From assembly GCA_945907755.1 (NCBI GenBank), contig CAMDTN010000021.1, positions 1 to 40,555 on the forward strand: 40,555 nucleotides of DNA. The letters are read 5' to 3'. The DNA comes from Singulisphaera sp. GP187. GTDB lineage: Bacteria > Planctomycetota > GCA-002687715. The notes below the pieces were generated by a model that saw only the letters and a program-made list of their open reading frames with translations, was not told the DNA's origin and searched no databases. Shown here in pieces: positions 33,111 through 40,555 of the stretch (position 1 is the first letter of the stretch; each line of letters starts with the position of its first letter). A program made the position numbers and the translations under genes.

Positions 33111-33308
33111 GAGCGGAGCCTATCCGCACGCACGCACATGCCGCGAATCAGTATCTGCGTGACCCAAAATCACACCATGGAAATTTCATCCGTCCTGTGC
33201 TTTAATACCTCCACGGCTGTTTCAAAAGCAGTTTGTGTCGGAGGCGCTGGCCCACATTTCCCTATTAGTTCATGTGTCGGGCCCGCTCTCAGGAAAAAGG
33301 AGAACATC

Positions 33309-36203
33309 GTGGTCACTCGCTTCATTCCCGCGTTCTTGTTGCTCAGTTCACTGGCACTCGCCCAGTGGCCTGCAGCCCCAACCGATGGCTCGCAACCGCG
33401 ACACGAAGTTCAAGCGCACTTGAAGCGCTTGGGCGTCGATCTGCGCGTCACCAAAGAGGTGGACCCCTTCACCGGGGTGGTCACCTCGCGTGCGTACGAC
33501 CGCAACGGCTTGGCGGTGGACTACCCCGCATTGCTGAAGATGGAGCGCGAGCTGGGCGCTGTGCCGGCCAACAAGCTGCACGGCAAACTGCCGCAACGCT
33601 TGGGCCAAGGCGCCACCGATGCCCTCGACATTGTGGTGTGGTTGAACTTCGATCCCGCCACCACGGAACACCGCGACGCCTTTATGGCAGCACTTGCGGC
33701 AGGCACTCCACTGGCCACAGCCCAAGCAGAAATGCGCCAAAAGGTGGCGAACGCCAACCGCGTCACTGTGGCCCCGGCCGAAGCGTTGCTCGCCAGCATG
33801 GGCTTGAAGGTGCGCTATGCGGCGCAGTATGCGCCGGTTCTGTTCACCACCGCCAACGCGGCCCAAGTGATGGAACTCGCCAACAACCCGTTGGTGGACA
33901 CGCTTTATTTGGAAAACAAAGAAGGCTCGCACGAAATCGACAATGCTGTGGCAACCCACCGTTGGAACCGCGTGCATGATTTCGGCATTCGCGGCGACGG
34001 CATGCAGGTGGCGATTGTTGAAGACGACGGCGTCTCCAACACCCACCCGGCCATCAACCACGCAGGGTTCTTCAACGCTGGGTCGCCCAACTTGGGCGAA
34101 CACGCCACCACTTGCGCGGGCATCGCTGGCTCCAGTGACGCCACTTATGCCGGACACGCGCGCGGAGTGCAGATTCTTTCGGGCAATGCGCAAACCTACA
34201 GCGATGCCAACCTCACCGCTGCGACGGATTGGTCCATCGCGCAGGGCGCCGATGTGGTGAACATGTCGTTCTTGGTCAGCAACACACTGATCATGGTGTA
34301 CCTCGACCGCTATGTCGATTACCAGATCCGCGCCACAGCCACGACCTTCACTAAGTCCGCTGGTAATCAAGCCAACGGCTGCGGTGTTGGCAGCGGGCCT
34401 TGCACTTCGCCAGGCCTCGCTTGGAACATCATTGCCACCGGCAATGTGAATGACCAAGGCAACGCAGACTGGGATGGTGACACCATGAACACCAGTTCGT
34501 CATGGGACGACCCAGTGTCCGCCAACGGCGACCGCCAGAAGCCGGAGCTGTCCGCAGTGGGCACTTCGGTCATCGCGCCCAACCTTGCTGGTGGTTTCAT
34601 GAACCAAGGCTCGGGTACTTCGTATTCGGCCCCTGCCATCGCAGGCATGTGCGCTGCGCTGATGCAAGCCAACAACACGTTGGCCGGTTGGCCCGAAGCG
34701 ATGAAGGCCCTGATGATGGCCGCCTCGTGGCACAACATTGAAGGCGCAAGCCGCCTCTCTGAATGCGACGGCGCTGGTGGCATCAACGGCCTCGCCGCCT
34801 ACAACATGGTGGTGGACGGCAACTTCAGGACCGGAAGTTTCACACCTGCATCGTTCAACAACAACGGTTGCTACACCACCAACATTTGGTTGCAGGGTGG
34901 CGACAAGACCCGCGTGGTGCTCAGTTGGGACAGTCTCGCTAACAACACCTACACCACCGATGTGCTGAATGCAGACCTCGACCTCGCCATCTACGCGGGT
35001 GCGGGCGTCACCACGGGCTCCGGCCTCGCCTTCTCCAGCTCGTTCGACAACTCCTACGAAATCGTGGAGTTCTGCCCGGCGACAACGGGCTGGTACACGG
35101 TGCGCGTTAACGACTTCCGCTTCGATGGTGGCAGCGAGTTCTACGGCATCGCTTGGTCGCAGCATGTGCAGAACCGCTATGCGCGCTTCCGCCCTTGGCT
35201 ACCGGACGTCACGGCCAATGACCTCGCTGGTCCGTCTCTCGGCAACAGCTCTTTCTGGATCGATCCCATCGACTCGGTGAACCCGTCGCACGCCTTCGTG
35301 CTGATGGCCAGCGTCGGCACTTCTACGGGCTTCGATTTCCCCGCCGCGTGCCGTCACAGCTATGGCGATCTTGATGCGCTCACCTACCTCTCCCTCGACC
35401 CGGCGAATCCGTATTTCCTCGGCTTCAGCGGCACCTTCGATGGCTCCGGTACGACCTTCGGCTCGCGCATCGCGGTGCCGGACATCGCGGGCATCGAAGG
35501 CTTGGGCATCTACCTGTCCCAATTCACCATCGACCCCGCGGCACCAGAGTCCATCAAGGAGTTTGGCGTGGTTGAGAAAGTGACACTTTGGAACCACGCA
35601 ACGACGGTGGGCCCATGCGATGACTGCTCGGTCAATGTTGCTTTGCCCTTCGCATTCCCCTTCTATGGCGGCAGCCACAACTTTGTGTGGGTCAATGCCA
35701 ACGGGAACCTCTCGTTCATTACACCACATGGAACTTTCAGCGAATCCGTTGTGGGGCTGCTCCAGGGCGTACCCAAGATCTGCGCCTTCTGGGACGACAT
35801 GAATTCCAACATCGGCGGCGTCATTCGCCACCGCGTGTCCTCCAATCAGTTGGTGGTGGAGTGGGTGAATGTGCCCGAGTTCGGCACCGCAGCCACCAAC
35901 AACAACTCCGTCATCTGCATCTTGAATGCTGATGGCACCATCGAGTTCAAGTTCAACGATTGCGACCTGATCGACGGCATCGTGGGCATCAGCCCCGGTG
36001 GTGGCGCGCTGGGAACGGAGCTGGACTTGTCTCACGGCTTCAAGACGGTGACCGGCAGCCAAGCGCTGTACGAACACTTCTTGGGCACTGGTGGCGCCGA
36101 AAACTTCGACCTCGGCATCTCCTCCAGTTACCGCCACACCGTGCGCTTCACGCGCACCAGTTCCAGCAGCTACCGCATGACGGTGGACGGCGCGAACTTC
36201 TGA
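33309..36203 (+). CDS. Exported subtilase (S8) with C-terminal NIDO-like module
   Basis: 964 aa from a GTG preceded by AAGGAG with 6 nt spacing. Signal peptide VVTRFIPAFLLLSSLALAQW; a propeptide-like region runs to about residue 215. The catalytic triad is intact: Asp239 in AIVEDDGV, His265 in GEHATTCAGI, Ser438 in GSGTSYSAPAIAG, with the oxyanion Asn in KSAGNQANG. A beta domain with LDLAIYAGAG and WYTVRVNDFRF follows (PPC-like). The last about 200 residues (from CDDCSVNVALPF) form a separate module also found in the next protein. A longer frame opens at 32532, but it lies antisense to the DUF993 gene and would hide the signal peptide. Probably a cell-surface or secreted protease; target unknown. 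Confidence 0.9.
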   Translation: MVTRFIPAFLLLSSLALAQWPAAPTDGSQPRHEVQAHLKRLGVDLRVTKEVDPFTGVVTSRAYDRNGLAVDYPALLKMERELGAVPANKLHGKLPQRLGQGATDALDIVVWLNFDPATTEHRDAFMAALAAGTPLATAQAEMRQKVANANRVTVAPAEALLASMGLKVRYAAQYAPVLFTTANAAQVMELANNPLVDTLYLENKEGSHEIDNAVATHRWNRVHDFGIRGDGMQVAIVEDDGVSNTHPAINHAGFFNAGSPNLGEHATTCAGIAGSSDATYAGHARGVQILSGNAQTYSDANLTAATDWSIAQGADVVNMSFLVSNTLIMVYLDRYVDYQIRATATTFTKSAGNQANGCGVGSGPCTSPGLAWNIIATGNVNDQGNADWDGDTMNTSSSWDDPVSANGDRQKPELSAVGTSVIAPNLAGGFMNQGSGTSYSAPAIAGMCAALMQANNTLAGWPEAMKALMMAASWHNIEGASRLSECDGAGGINGLAAYNMVVDGNFRTGSFTPASFNNNGCYTTNIWLQGGDKTRVVLSWDSLANNTYTTDVLNADLDLAIYAGAGVTTGSGLAFSSSFDNSYEIVEFCPATTGWYTVRVNDFRFDGGSEFYGIAWSQHVQNRYARFRPWLPDVTANDLAGPSLGNSSFWIDPIDSVNPSHAFVLMASVGTSTGFDFPAACRHSYGDLDALTYLSLDPANPYFLGFSGTFDGSGTTFGSRIAVPDIAGIEGLGIYLSQFTIDPAAPESIKEFGVVEKVTLWNHATTVGPCDDCSVNVALPFAFPFYGGSHNFVWVNANGNLSFITPHGTFSESVVGLLQGVPKICAFWDDMNSNIGGVIRHRVSSNQLVVEWVNVPEFGTAATNNNSVICILNADGTIEFKFNDCDLIDGIVGISPGGGALGTELDLSHGFKTVTGSQALYEHFLGTGGAENFDLGISSSYRHTVRFTRTSSSSYRMTVDGANF

Positions 36204-36219
36204 TGTAACCCTCGCAGTT

Positions 36220-36238
36220 CCGCGCCACTTAGGCGCGG
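36220..36238 (+). other. Stable hairpin after the subtilase stop
   Basis: CCGCGCC-ACTTA-GGCGCGG is a perfect 7-bp stem with a 5-nt loop, 17 bases after the stop and 6 bases before the intrinsic terminator. It may protect the 3' end or assist termination. Confidence 0.55.
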
Positions 36239-36244
36239 GCCAAA

Positions 36245-36282
36245 GACTCTCGGGCGCATGACGCTCGAGAGTCCTTTTTTTT
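36245..36282 (+). terminator. Strong intrinsic terminator
   Basis: GACTCTCGGGCG pairs with CGCTCGAGAGTC (12 bp, one G-U) around loop CATGA, followed by a C and eight Ts (36275-36282). This is a textbook rho-independent terminator for the subtilase gene and separates it from the next gene. Confidence 0.93.
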
Positions 36283-36337
36283 GCGCGCTTGACCCCGGCC
36301 GCCGGGTACGCTCTCAAGCCTCAATCCCGGAGAAACT

Positions 36338-38512
36338 ATGCGCGCTTTTATTGCAGTCCTTGCGTTCAGTTGTGGCCTCGTTGCTCAGGCTGTTGGCCCC
36401 GATGTCATCGTCGGCGATCTCACGACGCCCGATAACTACGGCACCGTCGGCGGCTTGTCCGCCTTCGCCGTTGGCACCACTTCTTGCAACATCGGCAACA
36501 CGATTTTGCAGTGGCAAGCGAACAACCCGAACCATCCAGTGATCGGCCAAACGCTGTATCGCTTGAAGGATGGAAAGTTCGAACAAATCGGCACCGCTTG
36601 GATGAAGCATGGCTTCTATGCGCTGCAAGATTCTCTGTGCCAGGTCTGCACTCCGCATCCCAACGGTTCGGCACTGGGTGTCGGCTGCTCCGACCCTTAT
36701 GTCGCCTCGCTGAACGGAGCACAGAACGGCCTTGGCGCGCGCTCAGAGATCAACGCCGCGAACGGATCGTTCCCCTATCCGCCAATCCTCAACCCAGCGA
36801 TCACCAATTTGGCCAGCCGCCGCTTGCAGGCGCCGAACGCCGACTTGGACCCAGCGCTGAATATGGGCGCGCTGTATTTCGCCGAAGCGCAGTACATCAC
36901 AGCCGATGATGCAGCCGCCGGCAACGACAACAACAATGCGAGCTACCGACGCATGAACATCATTCCCGTCGGCGCAGGTTGGGGCATCACAGAGACGGGC
37001 CCCACCGTGCGCGAATTGTCAGCGTTGCATGCGTGGGTTGCGACGGACCCGGGCGTTGCGCTGCAGAACATCGATATCGTCGGCGATGGCCGCTTCGAGT
37101 TGGGCGTGAAGGTGACCGATCTCGGCGCTGGCATGAAGCAGTTGGAATATGCGTTGCACAATCTGAATAGCGACCGCAGCGCGAGCAGCTTCACACTCAA
37201 TTTCCCCGCAGGCACCACGACGAACACCATCGGCTTCCACGATGCTGGTTACCACAGCGGCGAGCCGTACAGCGGCACCGATTGGGCTTCCAGCAGCGGT
37301 CCGGGCAGCGTTGGCTGGGCCTCGTTGCCCTACAGCACCAGTGTCAATGCCAACGCGCTGCGCTGGGGCCACACCTACAATTTCCGTTGCATCGCGTCGC
37401 AATTGCCTTCCAACATCACCATCGGCCTCTTCAAGCCGGGCGTGCCCACCAGCGTGACCATTGGTTCGCCAGTCATGCCGGTGCCGCAATGGCAAGTGAA
37501 CACTGCCACTGCGTCGATGAGCATCGATGGCGCCACGAACAACGGCTTCGTTGGTCCCATCACGGTCACGCGCATTCCTGGCACCACCAGCACGCTCTCC
37601 GTTGGGTCAAGCGCCGTTGGCAGCCCGTGGGAACTCGTCGTGGTGCCAGAGCTCGCGCTGCCGACCGTGGCTGTCGGGCCTCAAGGGCAGATCTTGAACA
37701 TCAACATCGCGAACCCCGCAAGCATCATGCTGAACGGTGGTTTCGCCAGCGTGTGGTCGGCACCGTTGTGGATAACGAGTTTGGTTGCGCCGCCAGTTGC
37801 GCTCACCTTGAGTGCGCAGTTCGCGGTGATCACGCCCACCGGAGGCGGCTTACTATCGTTGAGCGCAGCGAATGAATACCTCGTAGTGCCATGCAGCGGA
37901 GGCACGCAGCCGCTAACACTCGGCGATGACGATTCCGTTTCCGTAGCGCTGGGCTTCCCCAACCACTGCAGTGTCAACGCCGTCACTTTCTACGGCACCA
38001 GCTACACCACGCTGTTCGTCAATTCCAACGGCTCGGTCAGCTTCATTCAAGGCACGGGCGACTTCAGCCCCACGGCGGCTGCGTTCAATTCGCAGATGCC
38101 GCGCTTGGCAGGGCACTGGTCCGATCTCGAACCAAACGCCGCCGGCACTGTGACAGCCACATCCAGTCTCGCAGGGGTGTTCAAGGTGTCGTTCGTGAAT
38201 GTCCCCGAGTGGGGCTCTGGCAACACCAAGCAATGCACTTTTGACATTGCTTTCGACACCGTTGCCGGCAACTGCGCTGTGCAGAATTACGGCCACAGCG
38301 GCGGTGCTTGGTCATCCGACACCCTCGTCGGCATTTCCCCCGGCAGCGCGCCGACTTCAACATCCGTTGCATTCTCGTCCTTCTTAGGGCTCGGTGCGCA
38401 GAACGGTGCCGCGACGCGTTCCATCTATCAACTCACGCCTGGTGCAGCGCCACAAGGATTCAGCAGCATCACCTTCCCCAGTGCGAACGGAGCAGCATTC
38501 CTCGTGCAGTAG
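36338..38512 (+). CDS. Secreted planctomycete-type protein with C-terminal NIDO-like module
   Basis: 724 aa; GGAG lies 5 nt before the ATG. Signal peptide MRAFIAVLAFSCGLVAQAVG. The N-terminal half has PDVIVGDLTTPDNYGTVGGL, SAFAVGTTSCNIGNTILQWQ, HPVIGQTLYRLKDGKFEQIG, WMKHGFYALQDSLC and GVGCSDPYVASLNGAQ. I associate this cysteine-bearing pattern with a large secreted family of some Planctomycetota, function unknown. The middle is beta-rich. The last about 195 residues, from DDDSVSVALGF through FYGTSYTTLFVNSNGSVSFI to DTLVGISPGSAP, match the subtilase C-terminus in layout. Probably an extracellular or surface protein. Confidence 0.85.
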   Translation: MRAFIAVLAFSCGLVAQAVGPDVIVGDLTTPDNYGTVGGLSAFAVGTTSCNIGNTILQWQANNPNHPVIGQTLYRLKDGKFEQIGTAWMKHGFYALQDSLCQVCTPHPNGSALGVGCSDPYVASLNGAQNGLGARSEINAANGSFPYPPILNPAITNLASRRLQAPNADLDPALNMGALYFAEAQYITADDAAAGNDNNNASYRRMNIIPVGAGWGITETGPTVRELSALHAWVATDPGVALQNIDIVGDGRFELGVKVTDLGAGMKQLEYALHNLNSDRSASSFTLNFPAGTTTNTIGFHDAGYHSGEPYSGTDWASSSGPGSVGWASLPYSTSVNANALRWGHTYNFRCIASQLPSNITIGLFKPGVPTSVTIGSPVMPVPQWQVNTATASMSIDGATNNGFVGPITVTRIPGTTSTLSVGSSAVGSPWELVVVPELALPTVAVGPQGQILNINIANPASIMLNGGFASVWSAPLWITSLVAPPVALTLSAQFAVITPTGGGLLSLSAANEYLVVPCSGGTQPLTLGDDDSVSVALGFPNHCSVNAVTFYGTSYTTLFVNSNGSVSFIQGTGDFSPTAAAFNSQMPRLAGHWSDLEPNAAGTVTATSSLAGVFKVSFVNVPEWGSGNTKQCTFDIAFDTVAGNCAVQNYGHSGGAWSSDTLVGISPGSAPTSTSVAFSSFLGLGAQNGAATRSIYQLTPGAAPQGFSSITFPSANGAAFLVQ

Positions 38513-38533
38513 ATGCCGCGCACCGCGGTCGGT

Positions 38534-38564
38534 TGTGGCGCAAGCTGTGATAGGCTGCGCCACA
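38534..38564 (+). other. Intergenic hairpin before the lipoprotein gene
   Basis: TGTGGCGC pairs with GCGCCACA, continued past a bulged A by AGC/GCT around loop TGTGATAG. It lies 21 bases after one stop codon and 20 bases before the next start. No T tract follows, so it could be an attenuator, a stabiliser or a protein-binding site in a two-gene transcript. Confidence 0.55.
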
Positions 38565-38584
38565 TCCCAACTGCGGAGACGCGC

Positions 38585-40444
38585 ATGTTCAATGGTCGCC
38601 TAGTGCAAAAAATATCGCTCGCATTCGTGGCTGCTGTGCTCTGCGCATGCACTGCTAGAGAAGACGATGCGCCGCCGCCGGTGGGGCCGCAGAACTTTGT
38701 GGTGAACTACAGTTGGATCGGCAATGTCGACCTTGCCGCAGACGCCGCGCACGGGCTGGTAGCCGGCGCAGTTGATGGGTTCACCCTTGTGCCCCAGACC
38801 GCTGTTACCACCACAGCGGGCGGGGTGGTGACGGTGCTGGCCGACGGCGCGTTCAACTACAGCGCCCCGCACTTGTTCACTGGCACCGACACTTTCACCT
38901 GCGTGCGCGCCGACAATGGCGGCGTGGGCACAGTCACCATCAGCATGCTCTCAAGAGCTTGGTTCGTGGATGCCGATGCGCTGATCAGTGGCGACGGCAC
39001 TATCAACGAGCCGTTCGACATCCTCGCTGCTGCTGAAGCCGCTTCTCTGCCCGGCGACACCATTGTTGTGCGCAATGCCACTCCAGCAGTCGTCGGCAGC
39101 ATCGCACTGAAGGCAAATCAAACGCTGATCGGTGAAGGTGTGGCCTTCGAGCGTGCTGGCATCACCATCATCCCAGCGGGCACGAAGTCTGGCATTACTT
39201 CCGCTGGCGTCGCTATCACCGCTGCCGCTGGTTGCAGCATCCGCGGATTGGAATTGTTAGTCGGCACCACCACGGGGCTGCTGATCGATCTGCCAGCGCC
39301 CGGCGGCAGTGTCAGCGTCGATTCAGTGGCCTTCTCAGCCAACACCATTGCTGGCGTCTCGGCCGCATGCGACACGGGCACGGCGCTCACTCTCGCTCTA
39401 ACGAATTGCCAGTTCACCGACTGCAACGATGGTGTCTCCATGGCCACCGTCGGCGCCAGCACAGTCACGCTTGGCAACACTTCCTTCTTGAACAACATCG
39501 GCACAGATGTGAGCGCTGCGTGGATTGGCAACTCTTCGAGTTCGCTTGCCATCACAGCTTGCACCTTCCCCAGTGGAACATTGGGTGCCTTGACGGCGAC
39601 CGCGGCAGATGCGGCGGCGGTCAATGTGACCTTCGACGACTGCCCACTTATTGGCGGTCCTGGCATGTCTCCCATCTCATGCAGCGCTGCTGGAACATCG
39701 CAATTAGTGTTGATGGTCCAAGACAGTGGCCTCGACACGATGCTCTTTGAGGGCGCAGATGCTCTTGTCCGTTGCGACGCTGTGGGCAGCGCCACACTCA
39801 CCACCATCATCGTGGGCTGCACACTCGCAGCGCAATCCAGCACTGGCGTCATCCTCACCAGCAGCAGCGGCGCGCTGGCGGCTTCGTGGTTAGACAATTG
39901 CACCTTCGCTGGCATGCAAACCGGTGTGTTTGCAGCGGCCGGCGGCGCTTGGAACGCCACCATTCACAATTGCAGCTTCACGCAACTGCAAGCTGCTGTG
40001 ATCTTGGCGCGCCAGTCGGGTAACCATGGGTTGATCATCGACGGCTGCACCATGACAGGCATCGCTGGGAACAGCGTGTTAGTCACGGGTCTTGGCGGCC
40101 ACATGGCCCTTGGGCTGCTGAATACGACCGTCACTGGCTCCGGTGCCGCGCTCGCATTCCTCGATCAAAGCAGCACCTCCGCACTCACCGTTAGCGGCTG
40201 CACTCTGGTCAACAACGGCCCCATCGCACTGAATGCCATTCATTCCACTGGCGCAGCCTGCGTCAACATCAGCGGCACCACCTATGGCCGCAACGACGGT
40301 TTCCCCTCGGTCCTCATGCTGCAAAACAACAACTCTGTCGGCGTCAGCATGACGCTGAGCCCGCCCACCACGCCCAATACGGCCATGCCGGGTTCGCAGA
40401 TCTTCGCCATCGGCAACGTGGTCAACGGCCCCTGCGGCAACTGA
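38585..40444 (+). CDS. Beta-helix lipoprotein
   Basis: 619 aa; GGAGA lies 5 nt before the ATG. MFNGRLVQKISLAFVAAVLC-AC is a lipoprotein signal peptide with probable lipid attachment at Cys22. Next comes an Ig/cadherin-like repeat (GGVVTVLADGAFNYSAPHLF then TGTDTFTCVRA), then WFVDADALISGDGTINEPFD, the usual opening of parallel beta-helix proteins. Repeated turns rich in N-C-x-F and A-x-T-x-G (for example ALTNCQFTDCNDGVSM, AASWLDNCTFAGMQTGVFAA) run to the end. Such proteins bind or cleave polysaccharides or act as surface scaffolds; no catalytic residues are obvious. Part of a run of three exported proteins. Confidence 0.85.
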   Translation: MFNGRLVQKISLAFVAAVLCACTAREDDAPPPVGPQNFVVNYSWIGNVDLAADAAHGLVAGAVDGFTLVPQTAVTTTAGGVVTVLADGAFNYSAPHLFTGTDTFTCVRADNGGVGTVTISMLSRAWFVDADALISGDGTINEPFDILAAAEAASLPGDTIVVRNATPAVVGSIALKANQTLIGEGVAFERAGITIIPAGTKSGITSAGVAITAAAGCSIRGLELLVGTTTGLLIDLPAPGGSVSVDSVAFSANTIAGVSAACDTGTALTLALTNCQFTDCNDGVSMATVGASTVTLGNTSFLNNIGTDVSAAWIGNSSSSLAITACTFPSGTLGALTATAADAAAVNVTFDDCPLIGGPGMSPISCSAAGTSQLVLMVQDSGLDTMLFEGADALVRCDAVGSATLTTIIVGCTLAAQSSTGVILTSSSGALAASWLDNCTFAGMQTGVFAAAGGAWNATIHNCSFTQLQAAVILARQSGNHGLIIDGCTMTGIAGNSVLVTGLGGHMALGLLNTTVTGSGAALAFLDQSSTSALTVSGCTLVNNGPIALNAIHSTGAACVNISGTTYGRNDGFPSVLMLQNNNSVGVSMTLSPPTTPNTAMPGSQIFAIGNVVNGPCGN

Positions 40445-40480
40445 AGGGCGCAACTTGCCCCCTACTCGGGCACATTGACA

Positions 40481-40508
40481 CATAGGGGTTGCGTTGCAGA
40501 ACCCTATG
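40481..40508 (+). terminator. Imperfect hairpin after the lipoprotein gene
   Basis: CATAGGG(G)TT pairs with AACCCTATG (9 bp, one bulged G) around GCGTTGCAG, 37 bases past the stop. No T tract follows. A TTGACA box directly precedes it (40475-40480) without a good -10 partner. The terminator call is tentative. Confidence 0.3.
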
Positions 40509-40555
40509 CGGGCATGATGGAGCCAGTGCCGCAGCGGTTCGCCTGACTTCCGCAG

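Noticed and set aside
32532-33308. Long open frame upstream of the subtilase, suggesting a 1223-aa protein
   Set aside because: It runs antisense through most of the DUF993 gene, whose protein is clearly conserved. The GTG at 33309 has a good ribosome site and is followed directly by a signal peptide.
33111-33308. Riboswitch or regulatory RNA in the leader of the subtilase gene
   Set aside because: The 198 bases hold a TTTAAT box and short GCAC repeats, but no -35 partner, no stable fold and no riboswitch motif that I recognise.
40445-40555. Start of another gene at the right edge
   Set aside because: The ATG near 40515 reaches a stop after about ten codons, and no other frame shows a ribosome site with a coding-like start.

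Overview
The window looks like chromosomal DNA of a GC-rich bacterium, most probably a planctomycete. The best clues are the secreted 724-aa protein at 36338-38512, whose N-terminal half resembles a family I know from some Planctomycetota, the DUF5703/GH95-like hydrolase, the Tat-exported Gfo/Idh/MocA oxidoreductase, a minor-pilin operon with a very large PilX-like protein, and the futalosine menaquinone genes. The lineage call is inference; no rRNA gene is present. Coding density is high, start/stop overlaps of the ATGA or TGATG type are common, and the only mobile-element trace is a decayed IS3-type fragment at the left edge.

Layout. 1-325: IS3-family remnant. 406-1836 (-): RlmD-type RNA methyltransferase, next to a tRNA-Val(CAC) gene with its own promoter. 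2044-3114 (+): exported papain-like peptidase. 3125-5635 (-): membrane-anchored carboxypeptidase-regulatory-like repeat protein. 5765-8879 (+): three-gene PilV/PilW/PilX-like operon with ATGA overlaps. 9049-9510 (+) and 9507-10526 (-): NYN-domain protein and a methyltransferase whose stop codons overlap. 10668-13487 (+): large exported glycosidase-like protein with an embedded, apparently permuted LamG-like region. 13527-15829 (-): Gfo/Idh/MocA oxidoreductase coupled to a DUF3500 protein. 15846-16493 (+): DOT1-like methyltransferase. 16558-16630 (-): tRNA-Ala(CGC). 16723-17460 (+): DUF2270 membrane protein.

17481-18676 (-): a class I methyltransferase and, overlapping its stop by ATGA, an ArsC/thioredoxin-like gene that can be read at full length only if an in-frame UGA is decoded as selenocysteine, giving a U-V-S-C redox motif. 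A GC-rich hairpin follows the UGA. This is the most interesting signal in the window. 18723-23274 (+): adaptor, ATPase and two FtsX-type permeases of a MacAB/Lol-like ABC export system. 23298-25394 (+): trmB, mqnB, mqnD. 25466-26980 (+): ALDH7-type aldehyde dehydrogenase. 26989-28989 (-): transketolase. 29067-31996 (+): enolase-superfamily protein and an old-yellow-enzyme-like oxidoreductase, translationally coupled. 32031-33110 (-): DUF993 aldolase-like protein. 33309-40444 (+): three large exported proteins (a subtilase, a planctomycete-type secreted protein, a beta-helix lipoprotein). The first two end in the same C-terminal module and are separated by a clear intrinsic terminator.

Several units look like working teams: the minor pilins, the ABC exporter, the two menaquinone genes and the OYE/enolase pair. 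No CRISPR array, rRNA, complete mobile element or integrase was seen. No stretch over 300 bases lacks a feature. All family assignments are by eye from sequence motifs; no database search was possible.
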